From: Methylotuvimicrobium buryatense 5G
GTDB taxonomy: Bacteria > Pseudomonadota > Gammaproteobacteria > Methylococcales > Methylomonadaceae
DNA: 64,000 nt
Assembly: GCF_000341735.1 (NCBI RefSeq)
Contig: NZ_KB455575.1
Coordinates: forward strand, 650,718 to 714,717
Reading direction: 5' to 3'
Position numbers and translations under genes: made by a program. The notes under the pieces are model-generated. The model was not told the DNA's origin, searched no databases, and saw only the letters and a program-made list of their open reading frames with translations. This document shows, in pieces, positions 27,184-36,177 of this stretch; positions within the stretch are counted from its first letter, which is position 1, and every line of letters starts with the position of its first letter.

Positions 27184-28826
27184 CACATTTTTTGAATCAC
27201 TACACGCTGAAATACACACCGTTATCGCCCATTCACATTGGCGCCGATGAAAGCTACGAGCCGGGTAATTATGTTATTGACGATGAAGCAGGGGCTTTAT
27301 ACAGTTTCGATAGCCGGGCTGCGCTGGCTGGTTTGAGCGACAGCGACAGACAACAATTATTGGCTATCGTCAACGGCAAGCCCGATGACACGATGCTAAC
27401 CAAGGTGCAATCTTTCTTTCATAACCATCGGGAGAAACTACTGGCCTTTGCCAAGCCGCCGATTCCAGTTTCAAGCGGGGCAATAAGGCACTATTTAAAC
27501 AGTGTAGGCAAAACCAAAAACCGTGAAAAAAATGGCCGAGTCATTAACAAACTTGAAATTGAGCGGACCTTTTTCAATTCGGCAAATGGGGTACCAATGT
27601 TGCCCGGATCGAGTATTAAAGGAGCTATTAGAACTGCAATGCTGGATTCAATTAATAATGGACAATCGACACGGCATAAAAAACACAAAGATTTACAAGA
27701 GGAGCTTTTGGGTGGCAGTTTTCAAACCGACCCGATGCGACTTATATTAATTGGCGACGCAAGTTGGCAAGGCAATGAAAATAAGCCGGCATGTCAAGTG
27801 CAATTTGCCGTCAATCGTAAACGTGAACCCGTAGAAATAGATGGCAAATTATTAGACTCAAGTGCCGAGAAAAAAGGGTTATATCAATTAATGGAGTGTA
27901 TTACTCATGAACATTACCAAGGGTTTTCAGGTTCATTGACGCTCCACATTACCGATTCGATCAATAAATCTGCGCAAAAACTCCCGCTAAAAGATTTGCA
28001 TTGGTCGATAGGGCAAATTGCACATGCTTGTAATAAGTTTTATAAAACATTGCTCGAACAAGAAATTTCTGACATGAAAAAACGCAATTATCTTGATAAA
28101 AGTTGGTTAACTCACGTTGAGCAACTGTTTATCGATCGGTTATTGAAGCGTTTGGATGATGGAGAGGCTTTCTTATTGCGGGTGGGGAAGCATAGTGGTG
28201 GTGAGGCATTGACGCTAAATGGTGTTCGCAGCATTAGAATCAATAATCAAAAGAAAAAGCCAGACACCTGGGAAAATCAACCCAAAACCTGGTGGCTTGC
28301 CGCCGATGACATCGGCAATCGAACCAATCTGCTGCCATTCGGATGGCTCTTGGTCGAAATCGATCCGAAAACCCCGGATAGTCAACTGCAAAACTGGCTG
28401 GAACGAGGCAATCAAGACGTAATCGATTGGCTGCAGCGGCAATCGGCCAAACAAAACGCACTCAAACAACAAGCTGAATTACGGCAACAACAAGAAGAAG
28501 CAAGAAAACAGGCCGAACAACAACGCTCAGAGGAAATTCGACTGCAACAAGAAACGGAGCAACAACGTCTCGCAGCGTTAAGCCCGATAGACCGGGAAGT
28601 CGAAGAATTCCTAAAACCGTTTCAACAACAAGAACACGACACCCGCTTGTTGCAAGCCTTGGAATCGGACCGATGGCAGGGAGAAGACGCCAAAAGCATT
28701 GCTCAAAAAATCAAAGAGTTAATGGTCGATGCAGGCAAATGGCTTCCGGATTTCGAGGGAACGAATAAGCAAAAAATGAAATTGAAACAACGCAGCTTAA
28801 AAGTGCTTGCCTATCTACAGGATTGA
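27180..28826 (+). CDS. csm5: Csm5, with long C-terminal extension
   Basis: A 548-residue RAMP protein of the Csm5 family: PLSPIHIGADESYEPGNYV near residue 14, GVPMLPGSSIKGAIRTAML near residue 138, and a glycine-poor C-terminal RAMP half ending about residue 415. Csm5 binds the crRNA 3' region and can recruit trimming nucleases. The last 130 residues or so are extra compared with the usual 350-400-residue Csm5: a Q/E/A-rich coiled coil (KQQAELRQQQEEARKQAEQ, near residues 428-446) and a small helical tail (IDREVEEFLKPFQQQE onward). Part of 27490-28240 is more AT-rich than the flanking RAMP genes. Confidence 0.9.
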   Translation: MTHFLNHYTLKYTPLSPIHIGADESYEPGNYVIDDEAGALYSFDSRAALAGLSDSDRQQLLAIVNGKPDDTMLTKVQSFFHNHREKLLAFAKPPIPVSSGAIRHYLNSVGKTKNREKNGRVINKLEIERTFFNSANGVPMLPGSSIKGAIRTAMLDSINNGQSTRHKKHKDLQEELLGGSFQTDPMRLILIGDASWQGNENKPACQVQFAVNRKREPVEIDGKLLDSSAEKKGLYQLMECITHEHYQGFSGSLTLHITDSINKSAQKLPLKDLHWSIGQIAHACNKFYKTLLEQEISDMKKRNYLDKSWLTHVEQLFIDRLLKRLDDGEAFLLRVGKHSGGEALTLNGVRSIRINNQKKKPDTWENQPKTWWLAADDIGNRTNLLPFGWLLVEIDPKTPDSQLQNWLERGNQDVIDWLQRQSAKQNALKQQAELRQQQEEARKQAEQQRSEEIRLQQETEQQRLAALSPIDREVEEFLKPFQQQEHDTRLLQALESDRWQGEDAKSIAQKIKELMVDAGKWLPDFEGTNKQKMKLKQRSLKVLAYLQD

Positions 28827-29020
28827 TCTTTATCCTCGTTCCCACGGTCCTCCGTGGGAATGCATACCAATTTTGCTTCGGCAGCCAATGTTTGCGTTCG
28901 TAAGGAGGACCGTGGGACCTTGACAGGGACGCTCTAGCGTCCCCGAACCGCAGAGCGGTTCGGGCTGCATTCCCACGCAGAGCGTGGGAACGATGATTCA
29001 CAACTAAAAATAATCAAACC
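28827..29020. repeat. REP/BIME between csm5 and the CARF-HEPN gene
   Basis: CGTTCCCACGGTCCTCCGTG at 28839, its inverted mate near 28900, GACGCTCTAGCGTC, and CATTCCCACGCAGAGCGTGG at 28970. A palindrome pair of the same family as at 24156, in the next gap of the operon. Confidence 0.85.
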
Positions 29021-30292
29021 ATGACCCAAATCCTAATCTGCACCGTCGGCGGCAGTCATCAGCCGATCGTAACCGCCATCAACGACTTACGCCCCGACTT
29101 CGTTTTGTTCATTTGCACCGACAAAGACCCCGCGACCGGACGGCCCGGTTCCGTCGTGCAAATTACCGGTAGCGGCAATTGCATCAAAGCCGAGCCCAAG
29201 GACGACAAACCCAGTCTGCCCAACATTCCGGCACAAACCGGATTGACGCCGGAGCAATACGACCTGTGTACGACTTTATCGGACGACTTGGACCAAATCT
29301 ACGCCGATTGCAATCGAGCCTTGGACGGATTGGTGCGGCGGTTTCCGAACGCGTCGATCATGGCCGATTACACCGGCGGGACCAAATCGATGAGCGCCGG
29401 ACTGGTTATGGCGGCGATGGAGCGGCAGGACATCCAATTGCAATTAGTGACCGGCAGCCGGGCCGATTTGATCAAGGTACATGACGGCTCGCAATACGCG
29501 GCCTTGGCCAACATCGAACACATCCGTTTCGAACGGCAAATTTCGCCATATCGTCAAGCTTGGAGCCGTTTCGCTTACGGCGAAGCCGAGGCCGGGCTCA
29601 AAGACATTAAAGCGCCGGGCAGTGCGCAATTACGCAGTCGTTTCACGCGTTTTCGCGACTTGAGCCGCGCTTTTGCCGAATGGGACAACTTCAACCATCA
29701 AACCGCGCTCGATCTGCTGCAAAACTACGCGCCCGGATTGCCGAACGAACTTAGAGCCTATTTGTCGATAGCAATGCGTTTGCGCGACCAACGGCCGGAA
29801 AAACGCGAGCCGGCGCAACTGCTCGACTTGTATCTCAATGCCCGACGCCGCGCCGCGCAAGGTCGCTACGACGATGCCGTCGCGCGGGTTTACCGCTTGA
29901 TCGAATGGACCGCGCAATGGCTGCTGAAATCGCATTGCGGCATCGATACGTCCAACATCGCGAAAGCCGAAATTCCCGCCGGCATGGAGCTGACGGCCAA
30001 TAGAGAAGGAATCTATCAAGCCGGCTTGTTTCAGGCCTGGCAGTTGGTCAAGGTTAAAACCCAAGGCGCGGCCGCCGAATTTATCAAGGCTGAAGAAAAA
30101 AACTTGCTCAATCAAATCAAAAGCCGCAATCAATCGATCCTGGCGCACGGCTTCGAGCCCGTTCAGCAGTCGCATTGGCTGCAACTGGCGGACTGGCTGG
30201 AAAGGCTCTTCCTACCGATGCTGCTGATCGAAAGCCGCCGAGTCGGGATCAAAGACATGCCGCCGCAATTGCCGCAAAGTTATGACTTGTAA
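29021..30292 (+). CDS. Csm6-like CARF-HEPN ribonuclease (Cas02710 family)
   Basis: A 423-residue effector. The N-terminal CARF domain (TQILICTVGGSHQPIVTAI; TGGTKSMSAGLVMAA at residues 118-132) should bind cyclic oligoadenylate. The C-terminal part is helical and ends in an HEPN active site: Arg369 to His376 in RNQSILAHGF (R-x6-H), followed by a membrane-independent LADWLERLFLP helix. This matches the TIGR02710 group of Csm6-like proteins, which degrade RNA when activated. It lies downstream of csm5, behind a REP pair, in the same direction. Ring size preference (cA4 or cA6) is not decidable here. Confidence 0.9.
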   Translation: MTQILICTVGGSHQPIVTAINDLRPDFVLFICTDKDPATGRPGSVVQITGSGNCIKAEPKDDKPSLPNIPAQTGLTPEQYDLCTTLSDDLDQIYADCNRALDGLVRRFPNASIMADYTGGTKSMSAGLVMAAMERQDIQLQLVTGSRADLIKVHDGSQYAALANIEHIRFERQISPYRQAWSRFAYGEAEAGLKDIKAPGSAQLRSRFTRFRDLSRAFAEWDNFNHQTALDLLQNYAPGLPNELRAYLSIAMRLRDQRPEKREPAQLLDLYLNARRRAAQGRYDDAVARVYRLIEWTAQWLLKSHCGIDTSNIAKAEIPAGMELTANREGIYQAGLFQAWQLVKVKTQGAAAEFIKAEEKNLLNQIKSRNQSILAHGFEPVQQSHWLQLADWLERLFLPMLLIESRRVGIKDMPPQLPQSYDL

Positions 30293-30385
30293 ACTTATCA
30301 ATAGAAGACTTGGTGGCTGAGCGCAGCTACTGTGGGAGCGACACCCGCACCTTTCACAATAGCGCCTCTCCCAAATGATCAATCA
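30293..30385. repeat. Short gap with partial REP-like repeat
   Basis: CTGTGGGAGCGACACCCGC at 30328-30348 resembles the GTGGGAGCGATCCCC repeat. The frame of the next gene is open across part of this gap from 30332, but those codons come from the repeat. Confidence 0.5.
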
Positions 30386-32497
30386 ATGAAAAACATCGTA
30401 CTCATGACCCTTGGCGCCAGTTGGGCCGTGGTTCCCGAAGTTTACGGCTTTTTGGCGCCGGACCGCTTGCCGCTGTATGCCGAACATCCCGACAACGAAT
30501 CTTTCGAACGACTCCGAAACGAATACGGCTTACAAGTCCCGGACGAAATCTGGCTGTGCACCACGCAAGGCGAAGTCACCCAAAAAAGCCTAAGTTCATT
30601 GACCCTATGGAGCCGGCTACTGACAAAACCCATGACATTGCGTATCTGGCAAGCAGCCGATACCGACGAACTGGCCACTCAAGCGGAATGCGAACGGATG
30701 CGTGAATTGATCGCTCGCGCCTGTTTGAAAGCACACGCCGAAGCCCGGGGCGGACAAGTCGTCCTATCGCTGGCCGGCGGACGCAAAACGATGAGTGCCG
30801 ATTTGCAATGGGCGGCGGGTTTATTCGGTTGTCAAGCATTGCTGCATGTGGTCGGCAAAGATTTCAAAGCCATGCCCAAAGCATTACAAGACGCGGCGCC
30901 GGAATTGTTTACTCGGCCCTTCGATACGGACTGCTGTCATGCCGTTACACCGCTCATTACCGGCAAAACCCAGCGCAGCGATTTGCTGGATTTGCGCATG
31001 GACCGGACTGAAGCCATCGCCACCGAAGCCTTTTCATTGCCGCTACCGCAGTCGGGTTTGTCGGAAGTTTGGGCGGTCGATACGCTATCGTTGGTGCAAG
31101 AACTGAAAAAACGCGAACAACACGGCAGCCGCTTGCTAGGCAATTATCTATCCGAACTCGGCCGAAGCGAACATCACGAAAACTGGCGCAGTCTTTACCG
31201 GTTGCCGCCGAGAACGATAGAACAGCTTAGAACCGTGCCGCTCGATGCACGACATCTCGATTGGCTGGATATGCTGCCGAAAGCCGACTTGCATCGGCAT
31301 ATCGGCGGCTGTTTGAATCTAAAAGCCCAGCGCCGGGTTGCCGATGCAGTCTGGCAAAACATGACGCAACAGGAACAACAACGAGCGAGAGGCCATTGTC
31401 GGCCCTTGCTGCAAAGCATTGAATGGCCTTGGGAATGGCCGGAATCTTTGAAAAACCAAGGCGTTCGCAGTCATAACAGCGCCGCGTTGCTAAGGTATGC
31501 CGACGACGAACAACTGCAAAACAACCTCTGGCGTTGTACCGAACCGCGCATCGCATTAACGAGCCGGCATCCGCAAAAATTTGCAGCCTACGAACGGCCC
31601 GGCGAACTCACCGGTTCCGCGATATTAAGTCATCCTGCGGCGATCGAACCGTACGCTCAAGCCATCGTCGAACAAGCCGTGCAAGAAGGTCTTGCCTATA
31701 TCGAATTGCGTGGAAGTCCCCAGAAATATGGCGATGGTCTGGTGTTTCTGGAGTGTTTTTATAGCGCCCTGAAAAAAGCACTGACAAGCTTGCCGGACGG
31801 TAAGAAACCGCAATTTCGCTTTATCGTGATCGCAGACCGGCGCGATATTGAAGGAGACCGAACGGCAAGACTGCAAAAAACCATTGAATTGGCAATCACG
31901 GCGCAACATCAATGGCCTGATTTTGTGGTCGGACTGGACATGGCCGGCGACGAACAGCAAACTCGGCCCTCGGAAATCGCCGGATTGTTTACGCCGGCAT
32001 TCGAACAATGCCTACCGATTACTATCCATGCCGGAGAAGGCCAACCTGCCGAATCGATCTGGCAAGCCGCCTATCATTTGCATGCGGATCGGATAGGTCA
32101 TGGTCTGACATTAAATGACAATCCGCCGCTGGCGCAACGGTTTCGTAATCGTGATATTTGTTTGGAATTGTGCCCGACCTCCAACCGCGAAGTAGTCGGC
32201 TTTCAAGACCCGCAATGGCCGGAAAGCGAAGGCTGCAAGCCTTATCCATTAATGGCATTGTGGCGGGAAGGCTTGCCGTTGACGTTATGCACCGACAATC
32301 CAGGTATAAGTCTTACTACGCTGAGCCGCGAATATTTAACGGCGGCCAGGATGAGCGAGGGTAAATTAACGCAATGGGACGCTCTTGCGATGATCAAGCA
32401 AAGCTTCATTCATGCTTTTTTACCGGGCAAGCAGAAAGAAGCACTGTTAAAGCAATGCGATAGCGAAATATATGAAACACTCAGCCGGCAAGGCTAA
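30386..32497 (+). CDS. cad1: CARF-adenosine deaminase fusion, Cad1 family
   Basis: A 703-residue two-domain effector. Residues 1 to about 200 are a CARF domain (NIVLMTLGASWAVVPEVYGF; SLAGGRKTMSADLQW with GGRKTM at 131-136). Residues about 295-690 are an adenosine/AMP deaminase barrel with all metal and catalytic motifs: His303 and His305 in ADLHRHIGG, His548-Ala-Gly-Glu551 in TIHAGEG, His572 in RIGHGL, Asp637 in CTDNPG. CARF-ADA proteins have been described as Cad1, which deaminates ATP to ITP on binding cyclic oligoadenylate. ATG 30386 is chosen because the 18 codons upstream are repeat sequence and the CARF strand begins here. It lies 93 bp after the Csm6-like gene. Confidence 0.92.
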   Translation: MKNIVLMTLGASWAVVPEVYGFLAPDRLPLYAEHPDNESFERLRNEYGLQVPDEIWLCTTQGEVTQKSLSSLTLWSRLLTKPMTLRIWQAADTDELATQAECERMRELIARACLKAHAEARGGQVVLSLAGGRKTMSADLQWAAGLFGCQALLHVVGKDFKAMPKALQDAAPELFTRPFDTDCCHAVTPLITGKTQRSDLLDLRMDRTEAIATEAFSLPLPQSGLSEVWAVDTLSLVQELKKREQHGSRLLGNYLSELGRSEHHENWRSLYRLPPRTIEQLRTVPLDARHLDWLDMLPKADLHRHIGGCLNLKAQRRVADAVWQNMTQQEQQRARGHCRPLLQSIEWPWEWPESLKNQGVRSHNSAALLRYADDEQLQNNLWRCTEPRIALTSRHPQKFAAYERPGELTGSAILSHPAAIEPYAQAIVEQAVQEGLAYIELRGSPQKYGDGLVFLECFYSALKKALTSLPDGKKPQFRFIVIADRRDIEGDRTARLQKTIELAITAQHQWPDFVVGLDMAGDEQQTRPSEIAGLFTPAFEQCLPITIHAGEGQPAESIWQAAYHLHADRIGHGLTLNDNPPLAQRFRNRDICLELCPTSNREVVGFQDPQWPESEGCKPYPLMALWREGLPLTLCTDNPGISLTTLSREYLTAARMSEGKLTQWDALAMIKQSFIHAFLPGKQKEALLKQCDSEIYETLSRQG

Positions 32498-32915
32498 GCT
32501 GTTGTGGGAGCGATCCCCAGATCGCTCCTCACCTAACGCTAGGTGAGGGGAAGCCCAAAGTCTAAGTTTGTATAAAAACACCGGCTATCAAAACAAACCG
32601 GAGTTCGGCAACCCCTTTTGAAAAAGCAAAAAATAAATAAAATTATCGTTCCCACGCTCTGCGTGGGAATGCTTGAGTACCGCTCCAGCGGTACGAGACG
32701 CTAGAGCGTCTCAGTCTTCGTTCCCACGCTGGAGCGTGGGAACGATAGTGGGATGTGAATAATTACACAAATTCCAAAATTTTTTGAGTTTAAAAAGCGG
32801 GAACACGGCACTTTGCTAAAAGCGGCTTTTTTCGACAACCTAGCTCAAAACCCTATCGGCCCACGGCGGTTGGCCCTAAGCCCAACTGAACAAGAATATC
32901 AACCCCAAAAACACC
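32498..32915. repeat. REP/BIME between cad1 and the CARF nuclease gene
   Basis: 32504-32550 holds GTGGGAGCGATCCCCAGATC and an inverted CTAACGCTAGGTGAG. 32645-32752 is a composite palindrome nearly identical to 35507-35612: CGTTCCCACGCTCTGCGTGG, GCTCCAGCGGTACGAGACGC, GAGACGCTAGAGCGTCTC, CGTTCCCACGCTGGAGCGTG. I see no gene. Confidence 0.88.
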
Positions 32916-34046
32916 ATGAACATCGATACCCATCTCATCCTAATCTCAGCCCAAGCCGTGCCCAACATCACGCCGATACTCGATGAGCAATACCGGCCCC
33001 GGAAAGTCATTATGCTGGTCAGCGCCGATATGCGGCAACGCGCCGATTGGTTGGAATCGGTGATCCGAAGCAGGGTAGGCAATATAACTCGTTGGCCGGT
33101 CGAAAACGCCTGGGATATCGAACACATTCGCGATCAAGTTGTCGATTTGCTCGCCGTGCATCATGAAAACATCGCGCTCAACGCCACCGGCGGCACCAAA
33201 CCGATGAGTATTGCAGCCTATGAAGTCTTTCGTGAATTCGATAAGCCGATTTTTTATGTACACCCGGAGTACGACCGAATAATCTGGATGCATCCGGCGG
33301 ATCAACCTGGCGGGAACCTGGCCGATCGCCTAAAACTGCCGGAGTTTCTAAAAGCCTTCGGTGCCGAAGTGACCGCCCAAGGCGATAAATACGGCGTGCC
33401 GCGACGCTTCCGGGAATTGACAAAAACTCTGATCCTAAACGCGGAAACCTACACCGAACCGTTGCGTGTGCTCAATGCTTACGCGGCAAAAGCAAAACCC
33501 GCGCTGACAGTTGCACTGGACCCGAAGCATCAAAATTACCGCCAGCTCGAAAATTTGATCGGATTATTCCAAGACCATCGCTTACTCGAATTAAAAAGCG
33601 GCCAACTAATCTTTCCCAGCGAGGAAACACGCTTTTACATCAACGGCGGTTGGTTGGAACAACATGTATGGGGCATCTGCCTAAACCTGAAAAAAACTCT
33701 AGTATTGCAAGACGTGGGCCGAGGCATCGAGGTCGAACGCAACCACAGGAAGCCGCCTATCAGGAATGAAATGGATATCGCGCTGCTCAAGGACAACCGG
33801 CTATACATCATAGAATGCAAAACCCATCACGACAAAAATCCGGTCAACAACAAAAATACCCAGGCATTGTACAAACTCGATAGCCTCAAGGATCTATTGG
33901 GAGGGTTACAAGCCCGCGCAATGCTGGTAAGCTACAACCCGCCGAATAAATACGATCTGCAGCGAGCGCACGATCTCGGCATCGCCATTTGCGCGCATCG
34001 AAGTTTGGCGCATTTATCGCAAAAATTGACGGAATGGATCAGATGA
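32916..34046 (+). CDS. CARF-PD-(D/E)XK nuclease, Card1/Can2 family
   Basis: A 376-residue effector. The N-terminal CARF domain (THLILISAQAVPNITPILD; TGGTKPMSIAAYE at residues 91-103) precedes a short linker domain and a C-terminal restriction-like nuclease fold. Active-site candidates are Glu285 and Asp287 in NEMDIALL and Glu300-x-Lys302 in IIECKTH, i.e. the D...ExK pattern. This is the DUF1887-derived Card1/Can2 group: cyclic-tetra-adenylate-activated nucleases that cut single-strand DNA and RNA or nick supercoiled DNA. The gene lies 84 bp before the first CRISPR repeat. Confidence 0.92.
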   Translation: MNIDTHLILISAQAVPNITPILDEQYRPRKVIMLVSADMRQRADWLESVIRSRVGNITRWPVENAWDIEHIRDQVVDLLAVHHENIALNATGGTKPMSIAAYEVFREFDKPIFYVHPEYDRIIWMHPADQPGGNLADRLKLPEFLKAFGAEVTAQGDKYGVPRRFRELTKTLILNAETYTEPLRVLNAYAAKAKPALTVALDPKHQNYRQLENLIGLFQDHRLLELKSGQLIFPSEETRFYINGGWLEQHVWGICLNLKKTLVLQDVGRGIEVERNHRKPPIRNEMDIALLKDNRLYIIECKTHHDKNPVNNKNTQALYKLDSLKDLLGGLQARAMLVSYNPPNKYDLQRAHDLGIAICAHRSLAHLSQKLTEWIR

Positions 34047-34129
34047 AAGCAATTAACTTTTCAAAAGCCGAAAATCCCGCCAACCCCCTTTGCAACCCAT
34101 TGATAACAAAAGGAGAACAGAGGCGAGCT
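34047..34129 (+). promoter_or_regulatory. Probable CRISPR leader
   Basis: The 83 bp between the nuclease gene and the first repeat is A-rich (CAATTAACTTTTCAAAAGCC, GATAACAAAAGGAGAACAG). Leader at the left is inferred because the distal repeat at the right end is degenerate and because ATTAAGAC at the right end of each repeat is a plausible type III 5' handle. No promoter was resolved. Confidence 0.5.
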
Positions 34130-35486
34130 ATTTGAATACCAGACCTTATTAAGAAGGGATTAAGACCTATTATTTGTGTGAATAGTTCATTATTAGATAT
34201 TTGAATACCAGACCTTATTAAGAAGGGATTAAGACAAATCCGGGAAAGATTCGCGCAACAAGTAGATTTGAATACCAGACCTTATTAAGAAGGGATTAAG
34301 ACATATATATATATATAAAGTTTAGGTTATACATTTGAATACCAGACCTTATTAAGAAGGGATTAAGACATAGCTTGAGCATTGACACCTTTAACAATAA
34401 TTTGAATACCAGACCTTATTAAGAAGGGATTAAGACCTAAAACAAGCAACAATTTTTCTAGCCCGTCAAATTTGAATACCAGACCTTATTAAGAAGGGAT
34501 TAAGACTGGTGGTTTCGTTGAAGCTTTTCATGATGTTCAATTTGAATACCAGACCTTATTAAGAAGGGATTAAGACACACGTTGCCGCGCCATGCGTCGA
34601 ACGGCACAATTTGAATACCAGACCTTATTAAGAAGGGATTAAGACATGATTTCGAGTAACGATGGTTGTCCCACTCATTTGAATACCAGACCTTATTAAG
34701 AAGGGATTAAGACGCAATTTCGATTTCAATATCATTGGATGTCATTATTTGAATACCAGACCTTATTAAGAAGGGATTAAGACGTGAGCGATTACACGCC
34801 CATTTTTTATTATATCGATTTGAATACCAGACCTTATTAAGAAGGGATTAAGACGAACTGCAAACAGGTGGCAAATCCATTTATTTGAATACCAGACCTT
34901 ATTAAGAAGGGATTAAGACAATCCGTCCGCCGTAAAGTGGGAAATTACTTTACCATTTGAATACCAGACCTTATTAAGAAGGGATTAAGACGTATTAGAT
35001 TAAACCTTTACCGTTTATTTTAATAATTTGAATACCAGACCTTATTAAGAAGGGATTAAGACCCTCTTTAATTAATGGTATTAGAAAGCCATCCGTATTT
35101 GAATACCAGACCTTATTAAGAAGGGATTAAGACGTCGGCAGGGCCGAGAGCCTGGATTGTTGGGCGATTTGAATACCAGACCTTATTAAGAAGGGATTAA
35201 GACGCCACATTAACTTAAGCTTAAGGCTGAAATGATTTGAATACCAGACCTTATTAAGAAGGGATTAAGACTTCTTCCGGGGCCTCGTTGAGGTGGGCGA
35301 ATGTTATTTGAATACCAGACCTTATTAAGAAGGGATTAAGACTGTAGTCGGGTTTGCTGGACAGGCGGAGTTGATGGATTTGAATACCAGACCTTATTAA
35401 GAAGGGATTAAGACTAAGGTTTCTTGCCAGTCTGTCCAAATTTCTTCAAATTTGAATACCAGGCTTTATTAATAAGGGATTAAGAC
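34130..35486 (+). CRISPR. Type III-A CRISPR array, 20 repeats and 19 spacers
   Basis: A 37-nt repeat beginning ATTTGAATACCAGACC and ending AAGAAGGGATTAAGAC. Repeat starts: 34130, 34199, 34266, 34333, 34400, 34470, 34540, 34609, 34677, 34747, 34818, 34883, 34955, 35026, 35097, 35167, 35235, 35306, 35378, 35450. Repeats 1-19 look identical; repeat 20 has three substitutions (positions 14, 16 and 24). Spacers are 28-35 nt, mostly 30-35, and all differ. The array lies directly after the effector genes and before the cas2-cas1 operon. The crRNA handle would read ATTAAGAC. Confidence 0.97.
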
Positions 35487-35757
35487 TGCGGTTTTTTTGA
35501 TTATTTTTATCGTTCCCACGCTCTGCGTGGGAATGCCTGAGTACCGTTCCAGCGGTACGAGACGCTAGAGCGTCTCGGTCTTCATTCCCACGCCGGAGCG
35601 TGGGAACGATAAGGGCTGTAAATAATTACTATTAAGAAGGGATTAAGACTTGGATCTCTGTTGATGTTTAGCACGGTTTTGCCTGAGTACCGCTCCAGCG
35701 TCTCGGGCTGCATTCCCACGCTGGAGCGTGGGAACGATAGGGGGATGTGAATAATTA
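35487..35757. repeat. REP insertions at the distal array end, with orphan half repeat
   Basis: After repeat 20 come about 22 nt of spacer, then a BIME at 35507-35612 nearly identical to 32645-32752. An isolated TATTAAGAAGGGATTAAGAC, the last 20 nt of a CRISPR repeat, follows at 35630-35649, then about 30 nt of spacer-like sequence and another REP (35680-35745). The array thus once continued beyond repeat 20. Confidence 0.85.
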
Positions 35758-35917
35758 CGGCTCTTCCGGATTTCCCGTGGTAATTTGAAAGATTAGTGAC
35801 AAAGCTAATTCTTAATGAATAAATTACATTTAATACCATCTGCTTAAAGAAAATCTTCTTTTTTTATTCGGTGTCGATCCGCTATTACCACGGCAAGTTC
35901 GGAAGAGCCATAATTAC
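35753..35917. repeat. Palindromic element with ~32-bp inverted arms
   Basis: The left arm (35753-35784, containing GGCTCTTCCGG and CCGTGGTAAT) matches the reverse complement of the right arm (35884-35917, ATTACCACGGCAAGTTCGGA onward) with a few mismatches. The 100-bp centre is AT-rich. It has the shape of a MITE and lies between the array and the repeat-protein gene. Confidence 0.75.
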
Positions 35918-36177
35918 GAGCAATCTACATAGCAGCAATTCCCCATTTGAGAGTAAAAAAGGGTACGGAGTGCACTTTCATCGTTCCCACGCTCTGCGTG
36001 GGAATGCATCCCGCAACGCTCCTGCGTTGCGAATCAGGTTTAACGGAATATAGTCAGGCATCATGGCGCTATGGGTATCTTGACCCTGTTGCTGTAAACA
36101 GCGTTGAATTTTCATTGGAACCTCAGCCGCAAGTCTTGAGTCTCAGATGTGCTCTTAACAAAATGAGGTTCACAACA

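Noticed and set aside
28711-29001. Minus-strand frame over the csm5/CARF gap
   Set aside because: It is mostly REP palindrome sequence.
35254-35439. Minus-strand frame in the CRISPR array
   Set aside because: It translates repeats and spacers; the repeated SLNPFLIRSGIQI peptide is simply the CRISPR repeat.
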